Assembly: GCA_018713755.1 (NCBI GenBank)
Contig: DVOG01000119.1
Span: 1-24,582 of the forward strand
Direction of reading: 5' to 3'
Source: Candidatus Spyradosoma merdigallinarum
GTDB lineage: Bacteria; Verrucomicrobiota; Verrucomicrobiia; Opitutales; UBA953
DNA length: 24,582 bases
The notes under the pieces are model-generated. The model was given only the letters and a program-made list of their open reading frames with translations. It made no database searches and was not told where the DNA came from. The position numbers were made by a program, and so were the translations under genes. Positions 10,834-18,767 of this stretch are shown here, piece by piece (positions within the stretch are counted from its first letter, which is position 1; each line of letters begins with the position of its first letter).

Positions 10834-12042
10834 TTACTTGACGACTTCCGTGATCTTGCCGGAACCGATCGTGCGGCCGCCTTCGCGGATAGCGAAGCGC
10901 TGACCTTTTTCCATGGCGACGGGCTTGCCGAGCTCGATTTCGATCTCGATGTTGTCGCCGGGCATGACCATTTCCGTGCCTTCGGGCAGACGAACGACGC
11001 CGGTGACGTCGGCCGTGCCGAAGAAGAACTGCGGACGATAATTGGTGAAGAACGGCGTGTGGCGGCCGCCTTCATCCTTCGTCAGGACGTAAATCTGCGC
11101 TTTCGCCTGCGTGTGCGGATGAATGGAACCCGGCTTCGCGAGCACCTGTCCGCGCTGCACCTGGTTCTTTTCGATGCCGCGGAGGAGAACGCCGACGTTG
11201 TCGCCGGCAAGACCTTCGTCGAGGCTCTTGCGGAACATTTCAACGCCCGTAACCGTGGACTTCAGCGTGTCCGCCAGACCGACGATTTCGACTTCTTCGC
11301 CGACCTTGACTTTGCCGCGCTCGATGCGGCCCGTGGCGACCGTGCCGCGGCCCGTGATCGAGAACACGTCTTCGACGGCCATCATGAACGGCTGGTCGAT
11401 CGCGCGTTCCGGTTCCGGAATTTCGCTGTCGAGCACGTCCATAAGCTCGGAAACGGCGTTGTAGCCGAGGTCGCGCTTCTGGCCCGAAGAGGCGTCTTCG
11501 AGCGCCATCGTCGCGGAGCCGCGAACGATCTTCGCGTTGTCGCCGTCGAACTCATACTTGTTGAGAAGGTCGCGGATTTCCATTTCGACGAGCTCAAGCA
11601 GATCCGGGTCGTCGAGAAGGTCGCACTTGTTCAGCCAAACGACGATTTTCGGCACGCCGACCTGGCGGGCGAGCAGGATGTGCTCACGCGTCTGCGGCAT
11701 GGGTCCGTCAGCGGCGGAAACGACGAGAATCGCGCCGTCCATCTGCGCCGCGCCGGTGATCATGTTCTTGACGAAGTCCGCGTGACCCGGGCAGTCGACG
11801 TGCGCGTAGTGACGCTTTTCGGTTTCGTATTCGACGTGCGCCGCCGCAATCGTCACGGTCTTGGTCGCGTCGCGGACCGTTCCGCCCTTGGCGATATCCG
11901 CGTAAGCCTTGACGACGGCGAGACCCTTGCAGGCCTGGACGGCGAGGATAGCGGCCGTCGTGGTCGTCTTCCCGTGGTCGATGTGACCGATCGTGCCGAC
12001 ATTGACGTGCGGTTTCGTGCGAACGAAGGTTTCTTTAGCCAT
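10834..12042 (-). CDS. tuf: Elongation factor Tu
   Basis: GTPase that delivers aminoacyl-tRNA to the ribosome. It has 402 residues, slightly longer than the E. coli protein. The G-domain motifs are present: G1 GHIDHGKT, G3 DCPGH, G4 NKCD and the G5-like GSA. Domains 2 and 3 are complete and end in GSGKITEVVK. The oddity is switch I: E. coli has ARGITINTSHVEY, whereas this protein has TKTVTIAAAHVEY (around positions 11835-11870), so Arg-Gly-Ile is replaced by Lys-Thr-Val while the Mg/GTP-sensing threonine is kept. The start ATG 12042 follows an A/C-rich leader with no Shine-Dalgarno. tRNA-Thr lies 47 nt upstream and tRNA-Trp downstream, an arrangement resembling thrT-tufB of E. coli. Confidence 0.97.
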   Translation of the reverse strand: MAKETFVRTKPHVNVGTIGHIDHGKTTTTAAILAVQACKGLAVVKAYADIAKGGTVRDATKTVTIAAAHVEYETEKRHYAHVDCPGHADFVKNMITGAAQMDGAILVVSAADGPMPQTREHILLARQVGVPKIVVWLNKCDLLDDPDLLELVEMEIRDLLNKYEFDGDNAKIVRGSATMALEDASSGQKRDLGYNAVSELMDVLDSEIPEPERAIDQPFMMAVEDVFSITGRGTVATGRIERGKVKVGEEVEIVGLADTLKSTVTGVEMFRKSLDEGLAGDNVGVLLRGIEKNQVQRGQVLAKPGSIHPHTQAKAQIYVLTKDEGGRHTPFFTNYRPQFFFGTADVTGVVRLPEGTEMVMPGDNIEIEIELGKPVAMEKGQRFAIREGGRTIGSGKITEVVK

Positions 12043-12089
12043 ATTGTTTCGTGTTGTTTGTTGTTATTTGTTGTTGATGAAATGCGAAC

Positions 12090-12165
<76 letters not shown>

Positions 12166-12176
12166 TTCAAGGGTCC

Positions 12177-12208
12177 CGTTCCTTTCGCGCGTGCGAAAAG
12201 AAAGGAAC
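12177..12208. repeat. Hairpin upstream of tRNA-Thr
   Basis: CGTTCCTTTC near 12178-12187 and GAAAGGAACG near 12200-12209 are 10-base inverted copies around a GC-rich centre. They lie between the proposed tRNA-Thr promoter and the tRNA 5' end. The hairpin could be a leader processing structure or a terminator for read-through from bioC, though no U-run is evident. The arms resemble, but do not match, the GGGAACG motif. Confidence 0.55.
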
Positions 12209-12212
12209 GAGC

Positions 12213-12240
12213 AGTTTGAACTTTCCCGCGGATTCGTCAA
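12213..12240 (-). promoter_or_regulatory. Candidate promoter for tRNA-Thr/tuf
   Basis: On the minus strand TTGACG (12235-12240) is followed after 16 nt by CAAACT (12213-12218), then the leader to tRNA-Thr. The -35 is close to consensus (5/6) but the -10 is poor (3/6). It is positioned sensibly, 48 nt before the tRNA and after the bioC stop. A sigma-70-like promoter is inferred, not proven. Confidence 0.35.
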
Positions 12241-12285
12241 GTCCTTTTTTCATCTGAGAAAGAAAAAACGACGAAGAAGCGCCTT

Positions 12286-13032
12286 TCAGATCCGAAGGGC
12301 CTCGACGCGCAAAACGCGCCACGTGGCGACGACGCGTCCGTTTTCGCGGGAAAACCGATCCGCGTACTCGCGCAGCACGCGGCGCAGCGCTCCCGCGGGA
12401 ACGCGCCGCGAATCGTCCGTCGTGCCGCTGTCGCGCAACGTCTTGAGCAGCTGAGCGGCGTCCGCATATTCGACGACCTCAGAGCTCGTTCCCGCGCGCA
12501 GCACCTCGAAACCCGCCGCGCGGAACGCCTCGAGCCACGCGTCGGCCGTGCGCCACTTCAGCGGCAGGCTCTCCGCGGGAACGAGCGAGTAAAGCTCGCG
12601 CAGCGACGGCGCGACGAAAAACCCGTGCAGCATCTTTCCGCCCGGACGCAACGCGGCGTGAAACGCGCGGAGCGTCTTTTCCGGACAAGGCATCCACTGC
12701 AGCAAACTCGACGAATAGAGCCGGTCGCACGCGTTTTCAGGCAAATTCCAGCCGTCGCAAATCGCCCACTCCGCCTGCGGGCAAGCGCGTCTGCCGTGCG
12801 CGACCATCTCCGGCGCAAGATCCGTCGCAAGCACGCGGCAGCCGCGCGCGACGAGTTCCCGCGTGAAGAATCCCGTTCCCGCGCCGAGTTCCCATATCCG
12901 CACGGAATCCGGCAGCCCGCGCTCGATCCAGGCGCCGAGCCATTTCGCCGCGCGAAGCTGCACGGCGGCGTTCTCGGCGTACGTCGCCGCGCGCCTGTTG
13001 AAATTCAGTCGACTCGTCTGTTCCTGCCGCAT
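12286..13032 (-). CDS. bioC: Malonyl-[acyl-carrier protein] O-methyltransferase BioC
   Basis: SAM-dependent methyltransferase that caps malonyl-ACP so fatty-acid synthesis can extend it into pimeloyl-ACP methyl ester for biotin. The chosen start ATG 13032 gives 248 residues beginning MRQEQTSRLNFNRRAATYAE, matching the family opening FNRAAxTYxxxAxVQ. An upstream ATG at 13113 would add 27 unmatched residues and overlap the esterase gene by 26 nt, so it is less likely. The SAM motif I ELGAGTGFFT lies at about 49-58, an acidic post-I segment ATDLAPEMV follows, and SSSLLQWM lies at about 105-112. It is the last gene of the biotin operon, 55 nt after the esterase gene. The C-terminal half is Arg/Ala-rich and carries several GGGAACG motifs. 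Confidence 0.85.
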   Translation of the reverse strand: MRQEQTSRLNFNRRAATYAENAAVQLRAAKWLGAWIERGLPDSVRIWELGAGTGFFTRELVARGCRVLATDLAPEMVAHGRRACPQAEWAICDGWNLPENACDRLYSSSLLQWMPCPEKTLRAFHAALRPGGKMLHGFFVAPSLRELYSLVPAESLPLKWRTADAWLEAFRAAGFEVLRAGTSSEVVEYADAAQLLKTLRDSGTTDDSRRVPAGALRRVLREYADRFSRENGRVVATWRVLRVEALRI

Positions 13033-13087
13033 CAAAAAAACTCTGCGAAAATTTTCATTCCCCGCGCCCGCAAGCGCAAGTTCAACC

Positions 13088-13705
13088 TCACGAAAGCGCG
13101 CCCGCCGAGGCAACGGCGCCGAGAAGCGAGCGGAGATCGTGCGTCGCGGAGGGAACGAGCCTTACGGGATTTTCCGGAAACGTCGCGGCGACGTCGCGCG
13201 CGTCAATCAGCGCGTCGTCTTCGCCGAGAAAAACCTTCCACGAACGCGCGCCCGCGGGAACGTCACCGAGCCCCGCCGCCGCGAGAACCTCCAAGCCCGC
13301 ATCCAAATCTTCGATACAATACGGAAGCGACGCCGGCGGCGGGAACGACAGCCCGGCGCGCGCGTAAAAATCCGCGAGCGCCGCGGGAGCGTCCTTCTTC
13401 AGCCAACGGCGCAAAAACTTCACCTGCGTCGCGGAAACGCGTCCGCCCGCGCCCGCCTCGCGCGGGAACGCGAGAAACGGAGCGCAGAGCGAGACGTCTT
13501 CGCAGAAAAATTCGCCGCGCGCGGAAGCTTCGAGCAGCAAAAAGGCGCCGAGCGAATAGCCGACGACGCGACGCGCTCCCGCGAGCGCCGCGACGTTTTC
13601 CCGCGTCGGCGCAAGCACGCGCGCGCCCGGCGGGAAAAGCGCCGCGGCGGCTTCAGGCGCGATGCCCCAGCCGGAGAGGACATGAACGGAAACTTCGGAA
13701 CTCAT
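13088..13705 (-). CDS. BioH/BioG-like pimeloyl-ACP methyl ester esterase
   Basis: Probable alpha/beta hydrolase that removes the methyl cap from pimeloyl-ACP methyl ester, releasing pimeloyl-ACP for BioF. It has 205 residues, shorter than E. coli BioH and near BioG size. Visible features are an N-terminal HVLSGWG strand-loop, the nucleophile elbow GYSLGA (Ser at about residue 70), the acid region GEDDALID, and the histidine in ATHDL near the C-terminus. The segment GLEVLAAAGLGDVP resembles the lid-to-acid region of BioH. The assignment rests on this triad plus its position between the BioD-BioF fusion and bioC. I cannot tell whether it belongs to BioH, BioG or another esterase family, so no symbol is given. 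The start ATG 13705 has no clear ribosome-binding site, and a 104-nt gap separates it from the fusion gene. Confidence 0.7.
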   Translation of the reverse strand: MSSEVSVHVLSGWGIAPEAAAALFPPGARVLAPTRENVAALAGARRVVGYSLGAFLLLEASARGEFFCEDVSLCAPFLAFPREAGAGGRVSATQVKFLRRWLKKDAPAALADFYARAGLSFPPPASLPYCIEDLDAGLEVLAAAGLGDVPAGARSWKVFLGEDDALIDARDVAATFPENPVRLVPSATHDLRSLLGAVASAGALS

Positions 13706-13809
13706 GAATTTGTATGAACAGGGCTTTGCGTTCTTTTCGCGGAAAGAATTTCAAGCGTCTTTCCCGCGAAGCGAATTTTCGCGCGACACTTGCCTTCCGC
13801 ATTTCGAGG

Positions 13810-15678
13810 TCAGCCGCGCAGCGCGTCGCGCAACGCCGAGGAAAAGCGCTCAAGCTGCTCGTCCGTCAGCATGCGGTTGAGCGAAAGACGCAGCCGCGAC
13901 GTTCCGGCGGGAACGGTCGGCGGACGAATCGCGCCGACGCGGAAACCGCGTTCCCGCAGACGCTCCGCGACGCGCATCGTCGCCGCCTCTTCGCCGACGG
14001 GCACGGGAACGACGGGGGAATCGCCGTCGGGAACGCCGGGCGCGACTTCGCGCAGACGCGCGCGCCACCGCCGCGAAAGCGCGGGCATCGCCGCGCGTTC
14101 CTCCGCGGAAAATCCGCGCACGCGCCGCACCGCCGCCAGCGCCGCGCCGGCCGCCGCCGGCGGAAGATACGTCGAAAAAATGAATTCCGCGCCGAAGTTG
14201 ACGAGGAAACGCCGCAGCGTCTCGTCGTTGAAAAGCGTGTACGCGCCGCCCGCCCCGAGCGCCTTTCCGAGCGTGCCGACGAGCACGTCCGCCTGCCGCG
14301 CGAGCCCGAGCGCGTCCGTCAGCCCGCCGCCGTTTTTGCCGAACCAGCCCGTGGCGTGCGCTTCGTCCACGATCCAGACGAAGCCGAATTCCTCGCGCAG
14401 GCGCGCCATCGCGGCGAGGTCGGGATAATCGCCGTCCATCGAAAAGACGGTTTCCGTGGCGACGAACACCGTTCCCGCAAAACCTTCCGCCCGCGTCTTT
14501 TCAAGCAGTTCCCGCAGATGCGCGACGTCGTTGTGGCGATAGCGCTGAAACCGCGCGCCGCTCTTGAGCGCGCCCGCGATCATGCTGTTGTGGATGAGCC
14601 GATCGGCGAAAATCCGATCGCCCGCCTGCGGGAGCGTGCCGAGCACGCAGCAGTTCGCGGCGTAGCCCGTGTTCCAAACGAGCCCGCAGCGGAAGCCGAG
14701 CCAGTCGCACAGCTCGCGTTCCAGCTCCGCGTGGATTTCCTTGCGGCCGGTGACGAGCGGCGAGGCGCTCGCCGAAGCGCCCCACGCGCCGATCGCGCGA
14801 ATCGCGCCCGCCTTCACGACGGCGTCGTGCGCGAGGCACAAATAATCGTTCGCGGAAAGATCGACGAAATCCGCCCGCGCGGGAACGGCGATAAGTTCGC
14901 GTTCGCGCCCGCGCGCGGCGACGGCGGCGAGCTTTTCGCGAAGCGCGGAAAACTGCGGAAACGCCGTTTCCCGAACGCCGGCGGGAACGCGCCGCGGCGA
15001 AACGCGCGGCGCTCCAGCCGAAAGCAGCGCGTCGAGATTTTCCGCCGAAAATTTCTCTCCCGGAAAGCTGCGCCCGACGACGGGAACGCCCGTCTTCGGG
15101 ATTTCCGCCGCGTTCGACGCGAGCACGCCCTCGCTCTGCGGACGGATTTCGTTCAGCCAAAAATGCGGCGCGGGAACGCCTTTCGCGTCGCAATACGCCG
15201 CGAGCAGACGCGCCTGCGAAATCGCTCCGAGCCGGTTTTCCACGACGATCAGAGCGGCGTCCGCCGTTTCCCGCGCGAAGTCCGCCCAATCCGTTCCCGC
15301 GTCGTCGACGGGAACGGCGAGCCCGCCCGCGCCTTCGACGAGCTGCACGTCGCAAGGCGGAAGCGCCGCAAGCTTTTTCTTCGCGTCTTCGATCGAAAAA
15401 ACCTTCCCGTCGCGGCGCGCGGCCTCCGTCGGAGCCAACGGCTGCGCGTAGCGCGCGATGCGCGCGGCGGAAAGCGTTCCCGCCCCGCCGGCGAGGACGC
15501 GCGCGGCGGCGAGCGCGCGATCCGCGTCGCCCGGAGAATCCTCGCGCGGCATTCCCGTCTCGACGAGCTTGACGATGCGGACGTTCAGCCCGCGCGCGGC
15601 GAGCGTTCCCGCGAGCTGCCCGAGCACGTGCGTCTTGCCCGCGTCCGTGTCGTTTCCCGAAACAAAAATCGTCTGCAT
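13810..15678 (-). CDS. BioD-BioF fusion: dethiobiotin synthetase / 8-amino-7-oxononanoate synthase
   Basis: Bifunctional biotin-pathway protein of 622 residues. The N-terminal part (about 1-230) is BioD, which closes the ureido ring of dethiobiotin; it opens with MQTIFVSGNDTDAGKT (P-loop) and carries VEGAGGLAVPVDDAG. A linker of about 45 residues, rich in Pro, Arg and Ala, follows. The C-terminal part (about 275-622) is BioF, the PLP enzyme joining pimeloyl-ACP and alanine. It shows SANDYLCL, WNTGYAANCCVLGTL, FSMDGDYPDL, the aspartate motif VDEAHATGWFG, and the PLP lysine in GTLGKALGAGGAY near residue 472. The start at 15678 is preferred over ATG 15702 because MQTIFVSG is the normal BioD opening and the predicted -10 box overlaps 15702. 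It is the first gene of the operon, divergent from valS. The fused steps are not consecutive, since BioA acts between them. Confidence 0.92.
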   Translation of the reverse strand: MQTIFVSGNDTDAGKTHVLGQLAGTLAARGLNVRIVKLVETGMPREDSPGDADRALAAARVLAGGAGTLSAARIARYAQPLAPTEAARRDGKVFSIEDAKKKLAALPPCDVQLVEGAGGLAVPVDDAGTDWADFARETADAALIVVENRLGAISQARLLAAYCDAKGVPAPHFWLNEIRPQSEGVLASNAAEIPKTGVPVVGRSFPGEKFSAENLDALLSAGAPRVSPRRVPAGVRETAFPQFSALREKLAAVAARGRERELIAVPARADFVDLSANDYLCLAHDAVVKAGAIRAIGAWGASASASPLVTGRKEIHAELERELCDWLGFRCGLVWNTGYAANCCVLGTLPQAGDRIFADRLIHNSMIAGALKSGARFQRYRHNDVAHLRELLEKTRAEGFAGTVFVATETVFSMDGDYPDLAAMARLREEFGFVWIVDEAHATGWFGKNGGGLTDALGLARQADVLVGTLGKALGAGGAYTLFNDETLRRFLVNFGAEFIFSTYLPPAAAGAALAAVRRVRGFSAEERAAMPALSRRWRARLREVAPGVPDGDSPVVPVPVGEEAATMRVAERLRERGFRVGAIRPPTVPAGTSRLRLSLNRMLTDEQLERFSSALRDALRG

Positions 15679-15698
15679 AAAAAGAAAAATCGGCGGGA

Positions 15699-15727
15699 AC
15701 ATTACTCCGCCGCGTTCCGCCTTTCAA
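15699..15727 (-). promoter_or_regulatory. Candidate promoter of the biotin operon
   Basis: On the minus strand TTGAAA (15722-15727) is separated by 17 nt from TAATGT (15699-15704). This would start transcription about 14 nt before the preferred ATG at 15678. The -10 is weak, 3/6. No BirA-type operator palindrome is recognisable in the short divergent region. Confidence 0.35.
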
Positions 15728-15767
15728 TTTTCAACTTCCCGCGACGGGAGCGCGCTTCTTTTTTCTT

Positions 15768-15796
15768 TTGCGGGAACGCGGGAAGGCGCGTAGAAT
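15768..15796 (+). promoter_or_regulatory. Candidate valS promoter
   Basis: TTGCGG (15768-15773), a 17-nt spacer and TAGAAT (15791-15796, 5/6 to consensus), predicting a leader of about 24 nt before the valS ATG. A copy of the CGGGAACG motif (15771-15778) overlaps the -35 box and the spacer. Confidence 0.55.
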
Positions 15797-15826
15797 CGCG
15801 CTTTTCATTTTTTTCTCCGAATCACG

Positions 15827-18541
15827 ATGACGCAAGACATTCCGAAGAATTACGATTCCGCGCAGGTCGAATCCCGCCGCTACGCGAACTGGGTCGCGCA
15901 CGGCTGCTTCAAGGCGGATCCCGCGCGCGTAAGCGCGGCGCGGCCGGCGTATTCCGTCGTCATCCCGCCGCCGAACGTCACGGGCGTCCTGCACATGGGG
16001 CACGTGCTGAACAACACGATCCAGGACATTCTCGTGCGGCGCGCGCGGCTCGAAGGCAAAGAAGTTCTTTGGCTTCCGGGAACGGACCACGCCGGCATCG
16101 CGACGCAGGTCATGGTCGAAAAGCAGCTGAAAAAGACCGAAGGCAAGACGCGGCGGGATCTCGGCCGCGAGGAATTTCTCAAGCGCGTCTGGGACTGGAA
16201 AAAGGAAAAAGGCGGCATCATCATCAGCCAGCTCAAAAAACTCGGATGCTCGTGCGACTGGTCGCGGGAACGCTTCACGATGGACGAGGCCTACACGCGC
16301 TGCATTCAGAAAATCTTCGTCGACCTTTACGAAAAAGGTTACATCTACCGCGGCAAGCGCATGGTGAACTGGTGCCCGGCGACGCTCACCGCGCTCTCGG
16401 ACGAAGAAGTCGTCATGGAGCCGCACAAAGGTTTCCTGTATTATTTCAAAGTCGAAATCGCCGAGGAGCCGGGAACATTCCTGACGATCGCGACGACGCG
16501 CCCGGAAACGATCCCGGGAGACTCCGCCGTCGCCGTCAACCCGAAGGACGAACGCTACGCGAAATACATCGGGAAGCACGTCGTGCGCCCGCTCCCGCTC
16601 GAAAACCGCGCGCTCATTCCCGTCGTAGGCGACGAATCCGTGGAATTCGAGTTCGGGACCGGCGTGCTCAAAGTCACGCCGGCGCACGACAAGACCGACT
16701 TCGAAATCGGACGGCGGCACAAGCTCGAAGTGACGGACATCATGAACCCCGACGGGACGATGAACGGGCTCGCGGGGAAAGACCTCGCCGGCATGGACCG
16801 CTTCGCCGCGCGGAAACGCTCCGTCGAGCTGCTGCAGGAATGCGGTCTGCTCGTCAAGGAAGAACCTTACGAAAACAACGTCGGCATCAGCGAACGCGGG
16901 AAAGTGCCCATCGAACCGCGCCTTTCCGAACAGTGGTTCCTGAAATATCCGAGCGTTCCCGCCGCGCGCGAATGCGTCGCTTCCGGGAAAATGAAATTCC
17001 ACCCGGATCGCTGGCGCAAAGTCTACGACCACTGGCTCGACAACCTGCAGGACTGGTGCATTTCCCGCCAGCTCTGGTGGGGACACCGCATTCCCGTCTG
17101 GTATTCCAAAAGCGATCCCGCGAAAATCCGCTGCGCCGTCACGCCGCCCGAAGATCCCGAAAACTGGACGCAGGATCCCGACGTGCTCGACACCTGGTTC
17201 TCCTCCTGGCTTTGGCCCTTCGCGACCATGGGCTGGGATCCCGACGCGCCTGAAGGCGAAGAGCCCGAACTGCTGAAAAAATTCTACCCGACGAGCGACC
17301 TCGTCACCGGCCCGGACATCATCTTCTTCTGGGTCGCGCGCATGATCATGGCGGGCTACGAGTGGCGCGGCGAAATGCCCTTCCGCAACGTCTACTTCAC
17401 GGGAATCGTCCGCGACAAGCTCGGCAGAAAAATGTCGAAGTCCCTCGGGAACTCGCCCGACCCGCTCGACCTGATCGCGCGCTACGGCGCGGACGCGCTG
17501 CGCTTCGGCATGATGCGCTCCGCCCCGCTCGGTCAAGACGTGCTTTTCGACGAAAAGAACGTCGAGCTCGGCCGCAACTTCTGCAACAAGCTTTGGAATG
17601 CCGCGCGCTTCCGCCAGATGAGCGGCCCGGCGGCGGACAACTCGTCGCTCGACGCCGTCGTCGCGCGCATCGATCCCGCGCTCTGCGACGCGGACGACCA
17701 CGCGATTCTCGACGGGCTGACGCGCCTCGTGCGCTCCGTCTCCGACACGCTCGCGAACTATGAATTCAACGCCTACGCGCAGACGCTTTACTCCTTTTTC
17801 TGGAACGATTTCTGCGACTGGTACGTGGAAGTCGCCAAGACGCGCCTCGCCGACGAAAAACTGCGCGGGAACGTGCTCGCGGTGCAGGATCTCTGCCTGC
17901 GCCAGTTCCTGCTCTGCCTCGCGCCGCTCGCGCCGTTCATCTCCGAAGAGCTGTATCAGCTCCTCGGATACATCCGCGAAGACGAATTCCTGCAGGACCA
18001 GAAGCTCGTTTCCGCGGAAGAGCTTTCGGCGGCGCTGGAAAAACGCGGACTGAAAATCGACGCCGACGCCGTGAGCGACATCGCGCAGATCCGCGAATTC
18101 GTCACGCAGGCTCGCGCGCTCAAATCGCACAACGGCGCGGGAACGAAAAAAGACTGCCGCTTCCGCCTCGCGCTCAAGAACGACGCCGCGGGATCGCTCT
18201 TCGCGCGCCACGCCGCGAAGCTGCGCGCGCTCGTCGGAGCGAAGGAAATCGAACTCGCCGAATCCGATTCCGGGAACGCCTCCGGAGCTTCCGCCGTGAC
18301 GCCGCTGGGCACGCTTTCGCTGGACATGACCGGCCTGATCGACGTCGAAGCCGAACGACGCCGCCTCACGAAAGAGCTCGAAAAGCTCGACAAGGCGGTC
18401 GCCGCGGGAACGGCGAAAATCAACAACCCCGCCTTCGCCGCCAAAGCGCCCGCGCACATCCTCGACGGCGCGAAAAAACAGCTCGCGGAAACCCTCGCCA
18501 AACGCGACGAAACCGCCCGCCTCCTCGCCGCCCTCGGCTGA
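15827..18541 (+). CDS. valS: Valine--tRNA ligase
   Basis: Class I aminoacyl-tRNA synthetase charging tRNA-Val, 904 residues, normal for a bacterial ValRS. The HIGH-type signature is HMGH at 56-59, within PPPNVTGVLHMGHVLNNTIQ. The CP1 editing domain lies at about 190-340, with TTRPETIPGDSAVAV and the HDKTDFEIG segment. The KMSKS loop GRKMSKSLGN lies near residue 534. The anticodon-binding helices are followed by a C-terminal tRNA-binding coiled coil (about 840-904, LIDVEAERRRLTKELEKLDK onward). The start ATG 15827 has no Shine-Dalgarno. The gene is monocistronic, with its own promoter candidate upstream and a strong intrinsic terminator 27 nt after the stop. Confidence 0.98.
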   Translation: MTQDIPKNYDSAQVESRRYANWVAHGCFKADPARVSAARPAYSVVIPPPNVTGVLHMGHVLNNTIQDILVRRARLEGKEVLWLPGTDHAGIATQVMVEKQLKKTEGKTRRDLGREEFLKRVWDWKKEKGGIIISQLKKLGCSCDWSRERFTMDEAYTRCIQKIFVDLYEKGYIYRGKRMVNWCPATLTALSDEEVVMEPHKGFLYYFKVEIAEEPGTFLTIATTRPETIPGDSAVAVNPKDERYAKYIGKHVVRPLPLENRALIPVVGDESVEFEFGTGVLKVTPAHDKTDFEIGRRHKLEVTDIMNPDGTMNGLAGKDLAGMDRFAARKRSVELLQECGLLVKEEPYENNVGISERGKVPIEPRLSEQWFLKYPSVPAARECVASGKMKFHPDRWRKVYDHWLDNLQDWCISRQLWWGHRIPVWYSKSDPAKIRCAVTPPEDPENWTQDPDVLDTWFSSWLWPFATMGWDPDAPEGEEPELLKKFYPTSDLVTGPDIIFFWVARMIMAGYEWRGEMPFRNVYFTGIVRDKLGRKMSKSLGNSPDPLDLIARYGADALRFGMMRSAPLGQDVLFDEKNVELGRNFCNKLWNAARFRQMSGPAADNSSLDAVVARIDPALCDADDHAILDGLTRLVRSVSDTLANYEFNAYAQTLYSFFWNDFCDWYVEVAKTRLADEKLRGNVLAVQDLCLRQFLLCLAPLAPFISEELYQLLGYIREDEFLQDQKLVSAEELSAALEKRGLKIDADAVSDIAQIREFVTQARALKSHNGAGTKKDCRFRLALKNDAAGSLFARHAAKLRALVGAKEIELAESDSGNASGASAVTPLGTLSLDMTGLIDVEAERRRLTKELEKLDKAVAAGTAKINNPAFAAKAPAHILDGAKKQLAETLAKRDETARLLAALG

Positions 18542-18567
18542 GCGCCGCCGCGGTTTTGTTCGGGAAC

Positions 18568-18601
18568 GCGGAACGGGAACCGTCGCCCGTTCCGCTTTTT
18601 T
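18568..18601 (+). terminator. Intrinsic terminator of valS
   Basis: GCGGAACGGG (18568-18577) and CCCGTTCCGC (18586-18595) form a perfect 10-bp stem with an 8-nt loop, followed directly by six T residues. A GGGAACG motif copy (18562-18568) overlaps the first base of the 5' arm. Confidence 0.88.
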
Positions 18602-18639
18602 ATTGTTCGCCCGGTTCCGTCCGCGAAGCTGAAAAAGTT

Positions 18640-18676
18640 CGGTCGAGTCGGTTAGCGACACTAACCGACTCGACCG
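18640..18676. repeat. Perfect 16-bp dyad between valS and hsdM
   Basis: The left arm begins CGGTCGAGTCGG at 18640-18655 and is mirrored exactly by 18661-18676 around a 5-nt loop, CGACA. On the plus strand it is followed by GC-rich sequence. On the minus strand the stem is followed by AACTTTTTC, so it looks like an intrinsic terminator for leftward transcription, though no leftward gene now lies to its right. An operator or a boundary remnant are other options. Confidence 0.6.
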
Positions 18677-18721
18677 CGGCCGCCTTTCGATTTCCGCGGC
18701 GCGCTGCGAGACTCCTTGCAG

Positions 18722-18749
18722 TTGCAAGCGGAAGCGATTTTTTGATAGA
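18722..18749 (+). promoter_or_regulatory. Weak candidate promoter for hsdM
   Basis: TTGCAA (18722-18727), a 16-nt spacer and GATAGA (18744-18749), within the only AT-rich patch before hsdM. The -10 box matches at only three positions, so this is a suggestion from placement more than from sequence quality. Confidence 0.28.
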
Positions 18750-18767
18750 GTTCGAAATCATATCCCC

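Noticed and set aside
12625..13717. Plus-strand ORFs across bioC and the esterase gene
   Set aside because: Arg-rich shadow translations with no domain features; both minus-strand genes have clear motifs.
13714..17253. Plus-strand ORF of 1179 codons spanning the bio fusion and valS
   Set aside because: It runs opposite the BioD-BioF gene and then through valS in the wrong frame, so it is a composition artefact.
15731..18727. Minus-strand ORF of 998 codons opposite valS
   Set aside because: Shadow of valS; no recognisable domains, and it covers the valS terminator and the dyad.
18542..18767. A small gene or RNA gene between valS and hsdM
   Set aside because: The gap holds a terminator, a dyad and a weak promoter; no supported ORF or tRNA-like fold.
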